Below are positions 1 to 8,152 of a DNA stretch of 33,513 bases, in pieces. The position numbers were made by a program, and so were the translations under genes. Origin of the DNA: a bacterium (GTDB lineage: Bacteria > Margulisbacteria > Marinamargulisbacteria > JAAEMD01); the NCBI GenBank assembly GCA_024225875.1, contig JAAEMD010000004.1:1-33513 (forward strand), written 5' to 3'. Within the stretch, counting starts at the first letter, position 1. Each line of letters opens with the position of its first letter. Under the pieces are notes generated by a model. That model was given only the letters and a program-made list of their open reading frames with translations, did not search any database and had not been told where the DNA came from.

Positions 1-605
1 AAAGTCTAACTGCTCGTGGACTATCTGGTGTTAAGTACATTGTGTCAGATGATCACGAAGGGTTGAAATCCGCCTTAGAGTCAGTCTTTCCAAATGTGAT
101 TTGGAATCGATGCCACACTCATTTAGCTCGTAATGCTCAACCCTGTGTGAGTCGAAAAATTAACAAGGCAGATGTGGCTTCAGATATCCGTGATATCCTT
201 CAGGCTGCAGATCAAGAAACTGCACAGTTTCTTCTCAACCGATTTATTGAGACTTGGCAAAAAACTGAACCAAAACTGGTGGAATGGGCTGAACTCAATA
301 TCCCAGAAGGATTCAATGTGTTTAACTTGCCAAAAGCCATTCAAAAACGGCTTAGAACAACGAACCTTATTGAACGAATGAATCAAGAGCTTAAACGACG
401 CTCACGCGTCGTTCGCATCTTTCCAAATGAGGCATCTTGTCTCCGGCTCTTATCTGCTGTTGCTCTCGAAATTCACGAAGACTGGTTAACTGAAAGGAGG
501 TGTTTTTCTGATGACTATTTAATCATTTCTGAAACTATTGGAAATAGAAATTACAGAAAGAAGGTTGCTTAATCATGTGACTATGTTACACTATATTTTG
601 AGATG
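1..605 (+). mobile_element. Right part of an IS256-like insertion sequence
   Basis: The transposase stop at 572 is followed closely by a segment around 583-605 (reading TGACTATGTTACACTATATT) that resembles the TTACAC-type right ends placed just after the transposase gene in IS256 relatives. The left end is outside the window, so the inverted repeat cannot be confirmed and the right boundary is an estimate. Confidence 0.45.
3..572 (+). CDS. IS256-family transposase, C-terminal part (5' end off window)
   Basis: This is the C-terminal half of a Mutator/IS256-type DDE transposase, the enzyme that cuts and joins the ends of its insertion sequence. The frame is open to the left edge, reading SLTARGLSGVKYIVSDDHEGL, so the GTG at 42 is an internal codon and not a start. 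Visible family marks are the second catalytic Asp in the VSDDHEGL segment, the W-x2-C-H-x-H stretch just after it, and the catalytic Glu region TTNLIERMNQELKRR near the end. About 190 residues remain of a usual ~400. The reading frame is intact to its stop, so the copy may be complete outside the window. It lies beside an integrase remnant and a tRNA, which marks this end as a mobile region. Family assignment is secure; whether the element is active cannot be judged here. Confidence 0.93.
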   Translation, partial: SLTARGLSGVKYIVSDDHEGLKSALESVFPNVIWNRCHTHLARNAQPCVSRKINKADVASDIRDILQAADQETAQFLLNRFIETWQKTEPKLVEWAELNIPEGFNVFNLPKAIQKRLRTTNLIERMNQELKRRSRVVRIFPNEASCLRLLSAVALEIHEDWLTERRCFSDDYLIISETIGNRNYRKKVA

Positions 606-671
606 AAAACAGTATTATGTTTTGGTAAATTTGAGAGTATAGAAAAACGAGGGTTTTAAGAAACTAAAGCT

Positions 672-1187
672 ATGATAGAACATGCCATGTTAACAACAAT
701 AATATCTTCGGGTGTTTTAGTAGCTATCGTTACATCTTGTTGTTCGATCATTATATCCATAAGAAATGAAAAATTTAAAAAAAATAGCTCAATCAACGAA
801 TTTCGGTATAAGAAATTATTTGATTTGAATTATGAATTACATAGCTTGCCGCCTATTGATTACACACTGGGAAAAGAAAAAAATGGAAAATTCGAGCAAA
901 CTAAAGACAAGGTAAGCAATGTAGTTAAGAAAGATACTGAAAAATTTTTTAAAATTAAAGATATTTTTAATAAATCCACCCCTTTGCTTGACAAACCCTT
1001 AATTGATGAGTTGCTACCTTTAATAAAGCAAGAAGAAGATTTAAGCCATGTACTAGTAAAACGTATTTATACCACAGATTTAGATCCTCCAGGTTCACTA
1101 AAAGAACTTTTTGAGGCAAGAAATATATTTAAAGAGACTTTTAGTGCTTCAATTATAACTCAACTTAGAAAACTTGTTTTGGAATAA
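672..1187 (+). CDS. Unknown protein with one N-terminal membrane segment
   Basis: I do not recognise this 171-residue protein. Residues about 7-28 (TTIISSGVLVAIVTSCCSII) form one hydrophobic segment, followed by positively charged residues (RNEKFKKN). This predicts an N-terminal membrane anchor with the rest in the cytoplasm. The remainder is charged, Lys-rich and probably helical, with no cysteine pairs or catalytic motif that I can identify. The start is uncertain: ATG 672 has no clear ribosome site, and ATG 687 is an in-frame alternative. It sits between an IS256 transposase and a broken integrase next to a tRNA, so it is probably cargo of a decayed mobile element. Base composition is even more AT-rich than the core genes. 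A role in host defence or element maintenance is possible, but nothing in the sequence shows it. Confidence 0.6.
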   Translation: MIEHAMLTTIISSGVLVAIVTSCCSIIISIRNEKFKKNSSINEFRYKKLFDLNYELHSLPPIDYTLGKEKNGKFEQTKDKVSNVVKKDTEKFFKIKDIFNKSTPLLDKPLIDELLPLIKQEEDLSHVLVKRIYTTDLDPPGSLKELFEARNIFKETFSASIITQLRKLVLE

Positions 1188-1229
1188 ATAGCTCTGTGAC
1201 ATAATTTTTCAGTTGATTTAAACATAATA

Positions 1230-1394
1230 ATGAATGGGGTAAACCTTAAAACCGTTCAAGAATTCTTAGGCCATGCCTCAATTGAAATCACCTCAGATTA
1301 CTACAGTCATCTATGCCCTTCTTTCAAACAAAATGAGGTAGATAAACTAAACTATAAGCTTTCTGGCATTGAAACAACCAATCTACTTACTTAA
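1230..1394 (+). pseudogene. Tyrosine recombinase/phage integrase, C-terminal remnant
   Basis: The frame reads MNGVNLKTVQEFLGHASIEI, then TSDYYSHL and a short tail ending at TAA 1392-1394. It was too short to stand out as an ORF. This matches the end of the catalytic domain of tyrosine recombinases: the L-G-H box, whose His belongs to the R-H-R-Y tetrad, followed by the T-x2-YYSH stretch that carries the nucleophilic Tyr. Everything before the LGH box is missing; the same frame meets a stop at 1197-1199 after only 10 unrelated codons. The gene is therefore a 3' fragment of about 54 codons out of roughly 300-400. It points toward the 3' end of the tRNA-Arg 170 bp away, the usual place of an integrase gene beside its attachment site. 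Confidence 0.8.
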
Positions 1395-1560
1395 TAACAT
1401 TCTTTCATCTTAAATCTATGGATAACATTTTTTCAATTAGCATGTTTTTATTTGCTTTTATTTGCGTCCGCTAACCACAAGTTTCTTAGACATTTCTTAG
1501 ACACTTTTGTTGTTAAGCGTTTCAGTACTACCTTTTCCTGTTATTTCAAAGCTAAAAAAA

Positions 1561-1637
1561 TGGTACCCCCGACAGGATTCGAACCTGAGACCTTCGGATT
1601 AGGAATCCGACGCTCTATCCTACTGAGCTACGGGGGC
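1561..1637 (-). tRNA. tRNA-Arg (anticodon CCT)
   Basis: Read on the minus strand, this 77-nt gene gives a full cloverleaf. The acceptor stem GCCCCCG pairs with CGGGGGT (first pair G-U). The D arm is GCTC...GAGC. The anticodon stem TCGGA/TCCGA encloses loop TTCCTAA, so the anticodon is CCT (reads AGG, Arg). The variable loop is 5 nt. The T arm contains TTCGAAT, with a U-U mismatch at its outer pair. The discriminator is A and CCA is encoded. A plus-strand reading frame across it is an artefact. Its 3' end faces the integrase remnant, so this tRNA is a likely former attachment site. Confidence 0.95.
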
Positions 1638-1709
1638 AAATTATTGTATTTGATATGTTAAGCGAACAAACATTGATTATTATGTATCCAGCAGGCATAA
1701 TAATCAACC

Positions 1710-3131
1710 ATGTTTATATTTTATGACTTTGAAACATCCTCCAAAGAACTTTTAGGCCAGATTCTTACTTATGCCTTTCTGGTAGTCGACAGTCACTTCA
1801 ATATTATTGACGAAATGACAGGCAAAATAAAACTCAACAGAACTCAACTACCGGATATAGAAGCTATTCTCACAAATAAACTTAATGTACTGGATCTACA
1901 AAAAGAAGGAGATCCTGAAAATATAGCTGCAATAAAAATAAGCCGGTTCCTCAGCAAACAAGTCGATAAATATCACCAGGTTAAATTAACTGGTTACAAC
2001 TCAAATAATTTTGATCTTGCATTTTTAAGGAACCTGCTTATAAGATATGGTATCAATCCATACTTTGAAGGCAGATTATCCAGTATAGATATACTGCACT
2101 ATGTCCAGCACCTTGCTTTTGAAAACCCCGATAAATACAGATGGTCTTTAGCACTGAATAAAAATAATCAGCCTTATTATAGTTTTAAACTTGAAAATAC
2201 ACTGCATAAATTCGGACTGCTGGATAAAAAACAATCGCACGAAGCAAGGGAAGATGTCATCTCTACAATTAAGCTTGTAAGAAAGCTTCAGGATGAATTT
2301 AACTTACCTCTAAACAAATTCAAGCCGATCCATATCCCCCATAATTTTGAATGCCATGATAGTATGGAGGTCGCTAAACAAAAGACCCCTGATTATAACA
2401 GTAATGAAGCTGGCCTTAGTAAATTCATCTATACTTACTGGCTGAAAATACAGTCCTCTCCTAAAAATAAACTTGTAGTAAACCTGGCAAGATATCAAGA
2501 ACTGACATCATCAGACTTCTCACTTATGGGAACTGGTGATAATGCTAAATATCTTCGTTATATAAACCATAATAAACATTTTTTTATCCTGGAACCATTA
2601 AATAAAAGTGAAAGAACAAAGTGGCAGCCTGTTATTGAAAAATGCAAAAATGATCCTTTCCTGCAAAGTTTAAATATGGAAAAATACTTTACACTCATAA
2701 AAAAAGAATGGGACATTGAATATCAAATCCATGAGCTTGGGTTTCAAAAAATAAAAGATCTTCATTATTTGATAAATAAACTCTTAACTTATCCGGAAAA
2801 CTATAATGACACCCTGAAAATATTATTAAATAGTAGAAAAGATAAAAAAGACAATTATCTTATTCAGCTGTATAACCGGGTATATTTAAACTATCATCCT
2901 GATCCAAGGCCAGAATACCTCTATAAATATATTGAACCCAGATACATAACTGGTACTATGACAAAAAATCCGGATGATTTTGTTCCACTAAAGCAAAGGT
3001 TAGAGAAAATGACTTTAATATTAAAGTCCGATGAGTACTCAAAAGAAGACAGGGTATTAATCAAAAGCTTAAAAGACTATTATCTTAACTTTTTAAAACA
3101 TAACCATCTTCAGTCTTTTTCTACTGACTGA
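1710..3131 (+). CDS. sbcB: Exonuclease I (3'-5' single-strand DNA exonuclease)
   Basis: SbcB degrades single-stranded DNA from the 3' end and acts in recombination and mismatch repair. The 473 residues match the family length (475 in E. coli). The DEDDh catalytic set is visible: D6 and E8 in FYDFETSS, D102 in the GYNSNNFD segment, and H177 and D182 in SHEAREDV. The DnaQ-like fold ends near residue 195. The C-terminal ~270 residues correspond to the exonuclease I SH3-like and helical domains that bind DNA; they are Lys/Tyr-rich and less conserved. It stands alone between the tRNA and the converging heat-shock operon, with no partner gene. Exonuclease I is best known from gammaproteobacteria, and its place next to a mobile-element scar makes acquisition by transfer possible. 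The call rests on the motif set plus length. Confidence 0.85.
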   Translation: MFIFYDFETSSKELLGQILTYAFLVVDSHFNIIDEMTGKIKLNRTQLPDIEAILTNKLNVLDLQKEGDPENIAAIKISRFLSKQVDKYHQVKLTGYNSNNFDLAFLRNLLIRYGINPYFEGRLSSIDILHYVQHLAFENPDKYRWSLALNKNNQPYYSFKLENTLHKFGLLDKKQSHEAREDVISTIKLVRKLQDEFNLPLNKFKPIHIPHNFECHDSMEVAKQKTPDYNSNEAGLSKFIYTYWLKIQSSPKNKLVVNLARYQELTSSDFSLMGTGDNAKYLRYINHNKHFFILEPLNKSERTKWQPVIEKCKNDPFLQSLNMEKYFTLIKKEWDIEYQIHELGFQKIKDLHYLINKLLTYPENYNDTLKILLNSRKDKKDNYLIQLYNRVYLNYHPDPRPEYLYKYIEPRYITGTMTKNPDDFVPLKQRLEKMTLILKSDEYSKEDRVLIKSLKDYYLNFLKHNHLQSFSTD

Positions 3132-3222
3132 TAATCCATAAAGACAGGATAACAAATCATAACAAACAAGCTGCTGCATGACAGATAAAGGATATGATAA
3201 ATATATCTGAGTATTTACGTAA

Positions 3223-4335
3223 TTAAAAAGTACTTTTTATTCTATCATAAATGTTTTCTGACCGTTTAGAATCACCTCGCACCTTACTAAACTCTTTAAT
3301 CAGCTCTTTTTCCTTTGAAGAAAGGTTGCCAGGAATAGTAACCTTTACCTTGACATACTGATCCCCTTTGCCAAAGCCCCGCAAATGTGGGATACCCTTA
3401 CCTTTTAACCTGAAAACAGTATCCGGCTGTGTACCGGGTGGTATTTTCAGCACAGCTTTGCTGTCAAGAGTCGGAACCTCTATTTCCGTACCAAGAACTA
3501 CCTGACTAAACGGAACTTCCGCCTCTATATGTATATTATCTTCTTCCCTTTTAAAATATCGATGATATTTAACTTTAATAAATACATACAAATCTCCAGG
3601 AGATCCTCCATTAGCGCCATAATTACCTTCCCCGCTTACTCTTAGTTTAACCCCATTATCAATCCCGGCAGGGATATCAACTTTTATCTTTTTTTTCTTT
3701 TTCTCCAGGCCCTTACCATAACAGTTACGACATTGTTTTTCTATTACCTGTCCGGCACCGCCACATTTAGTGCAGGTAGAAACCTGTGAAATACTGCCAA
3801 GAATTGTTCTTTGTATAATCTTTATCTGACCTGTTCCATGACAATTAGAACAGGTTGTTTTTGAGGTACCCTTTTCCGCACCACTGCCTTTACATCCAGA
3901 GCATTTATCCAGATGATATATATCTATATTTTTAGAGAAGCTCTTTATTGTATCTTCAAGCTTAATTTCAAAATCAAACCGCAGATCCTCTCCTCTAACA
4001 GGACCTGAAGACCGACCTGAAGATCTTCTGCCTGGCCCACCAAAAAAAGATTCAAAAATATCTTCAAATCCATCAAAACCGCCAAAGCCACCAAAACCGT
4101 CGCCACCTCCTCCCGGAGCATCATCGGTTATTCCAAATTGATCGTATGCAGATTTTTTTTGTGCATTAGAAAGAATATCATACGCCCGCTGAACCGTTTT
4201 AAATTTTTCTTCTGCATCAGCTTCTTTGTTTACATCAGGATGATACTTCCTGGCTAAATTACGATAGGCTTTTTTTATTTCAGCTTCACTTGCATTTCTG
4301 TTTAACCCTAAATTTCCATATAAATCTTCAGACAT
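3223..4335 (-). CDS. dnaJ: Chaperone DnaJ (Hsp40)
   Basis: DnaJ delivers unfolded proteins to DnaK and stimulates its ATPase in the cytoplasm. All type-I domains are present in order: the J domain (residues 1-68) with HPD at 32-34; a Gly/Phe-rich linker (about 74-105); a zinc-binding domain with four CxxCxGxG-type repeats (145-209: CSGCKGSG, CSNCHGTG, CTKCGGAG, CRNCYGKG); and the C-terminal substrate-binding beta domains. At 370 residues it is full length. It is the last gene of hrcA-grpE-dnaK-dnaJ, 58 bp after dnaK, with a strong hairpin in the junction (4355-4378), and it is expected to be heat-inducible through the CIRCE element upstream of hrcA. No clear terminator follows it. Confidence 0.98.
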   Translation of the reverse strand: MSEDLYGNLGLNRNASEAEIKKAYRNLARKYHPDVNKEADAEEKFKTVQRAYDILSNAQKKSAYDQFGITDDAPGGGGDGFGGFGGFDGFEDIFESFFGGPGRRSSGRSSGPVRGEDLRFDFEIKLEDTIKSFSKNIDIYHLDKCSGCKGSGAEKGTSKTTCSNCHGTGQIKIIQRTILGSISQVSTCTKCGGAGQVIEKQCRNCYGKGLEKKKKKIKVDIPAGIDNGVKLRVSGEGNYGANGGSPGDLYVFIKVKYHRYFKREEDNIHIEAEVPFSQVVLGTEIEVPTLDSKAVLKIPPGTQPDTVFRLKGKGIPHLRGFGKGDQYVKVKVTIPGNLSSKEKELIKEFSKVRGDSKRSENIYDRIKSTF

Positions 4336-4354
4336 TTATCCTCTTCCCAAATAA

Positions 4355-4378
4355 GAAGCTGCTTAAAAAAGCAGCTTC
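4355..4378 (-). terminator. dnaK-dnaJ intercistronic hairpin (attenuator or mRNA stabiliser)
   Basis: There is a perfect 10-bp inverted repeat, GAAGCTGCTT and AAGCAGCTTC, with a 4-nt loop. On the mRNA strand the loop is TTTT and the 3' flank is TTATTTGGG, which is a poor U-tract. It is therefore more likely a partial terminator, or a processing or stability element that sets the dnaK:dnaJ ratio, than a full terminator. Confidence 0.65.
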
Positions 4379-4393
4379 TCTATATTATAGATA

Positions 4394-6313
4394 TTATTTT
4401 TTTTCTTTGACTTCAGTATATTCTGCGTCTACTACATTATCATCTGCCCTGCTGTTACTTTCCCCCTGCTCTTCTCCTGCCTGCTGTTCCGTACTTTGAG
4501 CAGCTTCCGATGCTCCTGCATTTTTGTATAGTTCTTCTGACATTTTATATACATCCTGCTGAAGTTTTTCTGTAGCAGCTTTCATTTTTTCTGTATCATT
4601 CGATTCAACAGCTTTTTTGAGATCGTCAACACCTGTTTCCAGTGTCTTTTTTGCTTCCTCATTTATTTTATCAGCATTTTCCTTTATCTGCTTTTCAGTT
4701 GAATAAATCAGAGCATCTGCCTGATTTTTTGTTTCGATCTCTTCTTTTTTCTTTTTATCCTCTTCAGCATGGGCATCCGCATCATTTTTCATCTTTTCAA
4801 TATCTTCGTCAGACAAGCCGGAAGAAGCAGTTATTGTTATCTTTTGTTCTTTGCCAGTACCTTTATCTCTGGCTTTTACATTAAGTATACCATTAGCATC
4901 AATATCAAAAGAAACCTCAATCTGAGGAACACCTCTTGGAGCAGATGGAATGCCTTCCAGAATAAACCTGCCTAAAGTTCTGTTATTAGCTGCCATTTCA
5001 CGTTCACCCTGTAAAACATGTATATCTACACTGGTCTGCCCATCAGCCGCAGTTGAAAAAACCTGACTTTTAGACGTTGGAATAGTAGTATTACGCTCAA
5101 TTAATTTAGTGCATACACCGCCAAGAGTCTCTATACCCAGAGACAGAGGCGTAACATCAAGTAATACAACATCTTTAACATCTCCGGAAAGAACACCTCC
5201 CTGTATAGCTGCCCCTAAAGCAACAACCTCATCAGGATTAACACCCCTGTTTGGTTCTTTACCAAAAAACTTTTTAACTTCTTCCTGAATGACAGGTATC
5301 CTGGTTGTTCCACCAACAAGAATTATCTCGTTAATATCATCTTTAGTTAAGCCGGCATCTTTCAGCGCTTTTTCACAAGGCTCTAACGAACGTCTGACCA
5401 TACCATCGATCATCTGCTCAAATTTTGCTCTGCTCAGTTGTATATTAAGGTGCTTTGGCCCGGAACTATCTGCTGTAACAAATGGCAGATTAATATCGGT
5501 AGTAGTAGTTGATGATAATTCAATTTTTGCTTTTTCAGCTCCCTCTTTTAAACGCTGAAGAGCTATCACATCCCTGCTTAAATCTATCCCCTGGTCTTTT
5601 TTAAACTCTGCCGTAAGCCACTCAATAATTATCTCATCAATATCATCTCCACCAAGATGAGTGTCCCCATTAGTAGATTTAACTTCAAAAACCCCATCCC
5701 CTATTTCCAGAATAGATATATCAAAAGTACCTCCACCAAAATCATAAACAGCTATTTTCTGATCATTCTTTTTATCCATTCCATAAGCTAAAGCTGCAGC
5801 TGTAGGTTCGTTAATAATCCTTAATACTTCCAGGCCAGCTATTTCCCCGGCATCTTTGGTAGCTTTTCTCTGGCTGTCATTAAAATAAGCAGGAACTGTT
5901 ATAACTGCCTGTTTAATTTCTTCTCCAACATAAGATTCAGCATCATTTTTAATTTTCTGGAGAATCATTGCCGAAATTTCAGGCGGAGTATACTCCTTGT
6001 CCTGAGCTTTAACAACAATAACACCATCACTTCGCTCATCTACTTTATATGAAACTATCTTCTCTTCTGCTTCTACTTCAGAATGGTTGCGGCCCATAAA
6101 TCTTTTTATTGAATAAACTGTGTTCTGAGGGTTTGTTACCGCCTGCCTTTTTGCCGGTTGACCAACAAGTCTCTCCGCATCTTTTGTGAATGCTACAACA
6201 GATGGCGTTGTCCTGGTACCTTCAGCATTAGTTATAATTGAAGGGTCCTTTCCTTCCATAACAGCAAAACATGAGTTTGTTGTACCCAAATCAATTCCTA
6301 AAATTTTACCCAT
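4394..6313 (-). CDS. dnaK: Molecular chaperone DnaK (Hsp70)
   Basis: DnaK is the ATP-driven Hsp70 that binds hydrophobic stretches of unfolded proteins. At 639 residues it is full length. The nucleotide-binding domain starts with the phosphate loop IDLGTTNS and carries the family signatures YDFGGGTFD and ILVGGTTRIP. The linker region (VLLDVTPLSLGIETLGG) leads into the beta substrate-binding domain and a long Lys/Glu-rich helical lid. The tail ends VDAEYTEVKEKK, resembling the acidic EEVKDKK-type tails seen in bacterial DnaK. A clear ribosome site (AGGAG) precedes the ATG. It lies between grpE and dnaJ in the CIRCE-controlled operon, and both flanking junctions hold hairpins. Confidence 0.99.
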   Translation of the reverse strand: MGKILGIDLGTTNSCFAVMEGKDPSIITNAEGTRTTPSVVAFTKDAERLVGQPAKRQAVTNPQNTVYSIKRFMGRNHSEVEAEEKIVSYKVDERSDGVIVVKAQDKEYTPPEISAMILQKIKNDAESYVGEEIKQAVITVPAYFNDSQRKATKDAGEIAGLEVLRIINEPTAAALAYGMDKKNDQKIAVYDFGGGTFDISILEIGDGVFEVKSTNGDTHLGGDDIDEIIIEWLTAEFKKDQGIDLSRDVIALQRLKEGAEKAKIELSSTTTTDINLPFVTADSSGPKHLNIQLSRAKFEQMIDGMVRRSLEPCEKALKDAGLTKDDINEIILVGGTTRIPVIQEEVKKFFGKEPNRGVNPDEVVALGAAIQGGVLSGDVKDVVLLDVTPLSLGIETLGGVCTKLIERNTTIPTSKSQVFSTAADGQTSVDIHVLQGEREMAANNRTLGRFILEGIPSAPRGVPQIEVSFDIDANGILNVKARDKGTGKEQKITITASSGLSDEDIEKMKNDADAHAEEDKKKKEEIETKNQADALIYSTEKQIKENADKINEEAKKTLETGVDDLKKAVESNDTEKMKAATEKLQQDVYKMSEELYKNAGASEAAQSTEQQAGEEQGESNSRADDNVVDAEYTEVKEKK

Positions 6314-6374
6314 AATATTTACTCCTGATTATTTTTATAATTTAATTTTAACTTAACTATATTTTATATATATA

Positions 6375-6398
6375 TTAAACCAAAAATGTTTGATTTAA
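6375..6398 (-). other. grpE-dnaK intercistronic hairpin
   Basis: On the mRNA strand, TTAAATCAAA and TTTGGTTTAA form a 10-bp stem (one U-G wobble) around loop CATT, in the 91-bp gap between grpE and dnaK. It is AT-rich and so weaker than the dnaK-dnaJ hairpin. A stability or processing role is an inference. Confidence 0.4.
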
Positions 6399-6404
6399 TT
6401 AATA

Positions 6405-6971
6405 TTATTTCGAAACAACAACCATAGCCGGTCTTATTACTTTTTCATGCAGCTTATACCCTTTCTGCATTTCTTTTATAACAGTGTCAGGCTCCACCTC
6501 CTCACTTTCTTCCTGCATAATCGCCTGATGATAATTATGATCGAATTTTTTACCAGTTGACTCTATTTGTGTAATACCTGCCTTATCAAGAACATCATGA
6601 AACTGTTTTTGAATCAGGATAAACCCTTTCATAACTTCCTGAGTTTGAGATTCCGAGTCCTGTGAATGCTCACATGCCCGGTCAAAGCTGTCCAGTACAG
6701 GTAATAACTGCATTATCAGTTCTTCTACAGCATATTTTCTAAACGACTCCAGCTCCTGATTTTTTCTCTTCTTAAAATTTTCAAGTTCAGCAAGGGCTCG
6801 TAAAACTTTTTCATTACTTTCTTCTATAGCGGGCCGAACGTCCTCTTTCTCTTTTTCCAGTTCACAGATCCTTTCTTCCAGTTCTGTTATCTTCTTTTTA
6901 TCTTTATTCTCTGTTGCTCCAGTAGATTTCTTCCTGTTTCTTTTCTTCTTTTTCTCAACTTCCTTAGTCAT
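6405..6971 (-). CDS. grpE: Nucleotide exchange factor GrpE
   Basis: GrpE releases ADP from DnaK and acts as a thermosensor of the chaperone cycle. The 188-residue protein has a Lys-rich N terminus, a long coiled coil (about 28-90, including the ALAELENFKKRKNQELESF pattern that is the clearest GrpE mark), a four-helix region (VEELIMQLLPVLDSFDRA) and a C-terminal beta domain with the family pattern HNYHQAIM...GYKLHEKVIRPAMVVV. A strong ribosome site (GGAGG) precedes the ATG. It is 44 bp downstream of hrcA and upstream of dnaK in one transcription unit. Confidence 0.97.
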   Translation of the reverse strand: MTKEVEKKKKRNRKKSTGATENKDKKKITELEERICELEKEKEDVRPAIEESNEKVLRALAELENFKKRKNQELESFRKYAVEELIMQLLPVLDSFDRACEHSQDSESQTQEVMKGFILIQKQFHDVLDKAGITQIESTGKKFDHNYHQAIMQEESEEVEPDTVIKEMQKGYKLHEKVIRPAMVVVSK

Positions 6972-7015
6972 TAAAATCCTCCATAATTATTAACAGTATC
7001 AACTAATCAATTTTC

Positions 7016-8041
7016 TTAAGTATTTAAACAAGTATCGACCATTTTAGAAATACTCTTAACCATAGGTACTATAGAAGGATATACCATCCTTTTAGGACCA
7101 AGTATTCCTATAGTACCCACAGGTGTTTTTTCAATTTTATATTGAGCAAGAATAAGGCTGCACTCCTCCAGCCCCTCTACCTTTGTCTCTTCACCTATTA
7201 AAACATTACAGCCCTTATCAGACATATATTCAGAAAGAATGCCAAGTAAAGCCTTGTTTTCTTCTAATAAATAAATGACTTTTTGAGTTAATTCTATATT
7301 TTTAAACTCAGGTAATTTCAACATATTTGAAAGACCGGTTGTGAGAATTTGCCGGCCCTTATTCTTGTTTAATGTCTGTAACCTGCTTATTTCTTTACAC
7401 AATTCTACCAGAATACCTTTAAACTGCGGCAACTCCGTTATTAATTCGGCAATAAGTTCTTTGTCAAACAACTCTAAAGATTTACCACCAAGTTTTTCAG
7501 TTACCAGTTTAGATATTTTATTTAGTTCCTCCTGGGTGACTTTATGTTCTATTCGTAACAAAAACTCCTTGTTTATACCCAGAGAATCCAGAAGAACAAC
7601 AAGTACCTTATTTATATCCATTAAAATTAAATGCGCTACTTTTAAGGTCTCCTGGTAAATATCTTTTTTAAATACTATCGTTGTATAATCAAACATTGAA
7701 GACAGTATATAAGAAATCTGCCGCAAAGAATCATGCACATTTTGTCCTATCACATTCACCTGAGTTAATACACGCCTTTTCTGCTCTTCTGTAGGTTCCT
7801 TATATTTCATTAAAGAGTCAACATAAACCCTGTATCCCTTATCAGTAGGAATTCGTCCAGATGATGAATGCCGCTGTGTTAAATAACCATCATTAACCAG
7901 TTCATTAAGCTCATGACGAATTGTTGCTGACCCGATATTAAACTTCTTATTCTCCGTCAAATACCTGGAACCTACCGGCTGGGCGGTTTCTATATAAGTT
8001 TCTATTGTTGCTTCAAGAATCTCCTGTTTTCTAATATCCAT
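7016..8041 (-). CDS. hrcA: Heat-inducible transcription repressor HrcA
   Basis: HrcA binds CIRCE operators and represses class I heat-shock genes; it needs GroEL to fold, which couples it to stress. It is full length at 341 residues. The N-terminal winged-helix domain shows the hallmark stretches VGSRYLTE, IGSATIRHELNEL and SSSGRIPTDKGYRVYVD, and is followed by the GAF-like dimerisation domain. The end, IGILGPKRMVYPSIVPMV, matches the conserved C-terminal motif. It is the first gene of the operon, and the only CIRCE seen in the window lies 33 bp upstream of its start. It therefore should repress itself together with grpE, dnaK and dnaJ. Confidence 0.98.
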   Translation of the reverse strand: MDIRKQEILEATIETYIETAQPVGSRYLTENKKFNIGSATIRHELNELVNDGYLTQRHSSSGRIPTDKGYRVYVDSLMKYKEPTEEQKRRVLTQVNVIGQNVHDSLRQISYILSSMFDYTTIVFKKDIYQETLKVAHLILMDINKVLVVLLDSLGINKEFLLRIEHKVTQEELNKISKLVTEKLGGKSLELFDKELIAELITELPQFKGILVELCKEISRLQTLNKNKGRQILTTGLSNMLKLPEFKNIELTQKVIYLLEENKALLGILSEYMSDKGCNVLIGEETKVEGLEECSLILAQYKIEKTPVGTIGILGPKRMVYPSIVPMVKSISKMVDTCLNT

Positions 8042-8073
8042 AATTAAATTATTAACCTGTTAAAAATAAATTA

Positions 8074-8100
8074 TTAGCACTCTGTTGCAGCGAGTGCTAA
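8074..8100 (-). promoter_or_regulatory. CIRCE operator (HrcA binding site)
   Basis: A perfect TTAGCACTC-N9-GAGTGCTAA inverted repeat matches the CIRCE consensus in both arms. It lies in the hrcA leader just downstream of the predicted promoter, where bound HrcA would block initiation. Confidence 0.98.
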
Positions 8101-8109
8101 AGAGCGCCT

Positions 8110-8139
8110 AGGATACCCTTAAAATGAACATAATGTCAA
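8110..8139 (-). promoter_or_regulatory. Predicted sigma-70 promoter of hrcA-grpE-dnaK-dnaJ
   Basis: On the minus strand a perfect -35 box TTGACA (8134-8139) is followed after 18 nt by TATCCT (8110-8115) as the -10 box. Transcription would start a few bases before or in the first arm of CIRCE, the normal geometry for HrcA control. The -10 matches consensus at 4 of 6 positions. Confidence 0.7.
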
Positions 8140-8152
8140 TATAGTTTTATAC

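Noticed and set aside
42..572. Start of the IS256 transposase at GTG 42
   Set aside because: The frame is open and homologous to the left edge, so this GTG is an internal valine codon of a gene cut by the window.
1452..1661. A 69-codon plus-strand reading frame across the tRNA
   Set aside because: It is the reverse complement of tRNA-Arg read as protein; the cloverleaf explains the sequence fully.
3197..3216. TAAATA...TATTTA inverted repeat after dnaJ as a terminator
   Set aside because: It is a six-pair A/T-only stem with an 8-nt loop and no U-tract on the dnaJ strand; too weak to call.
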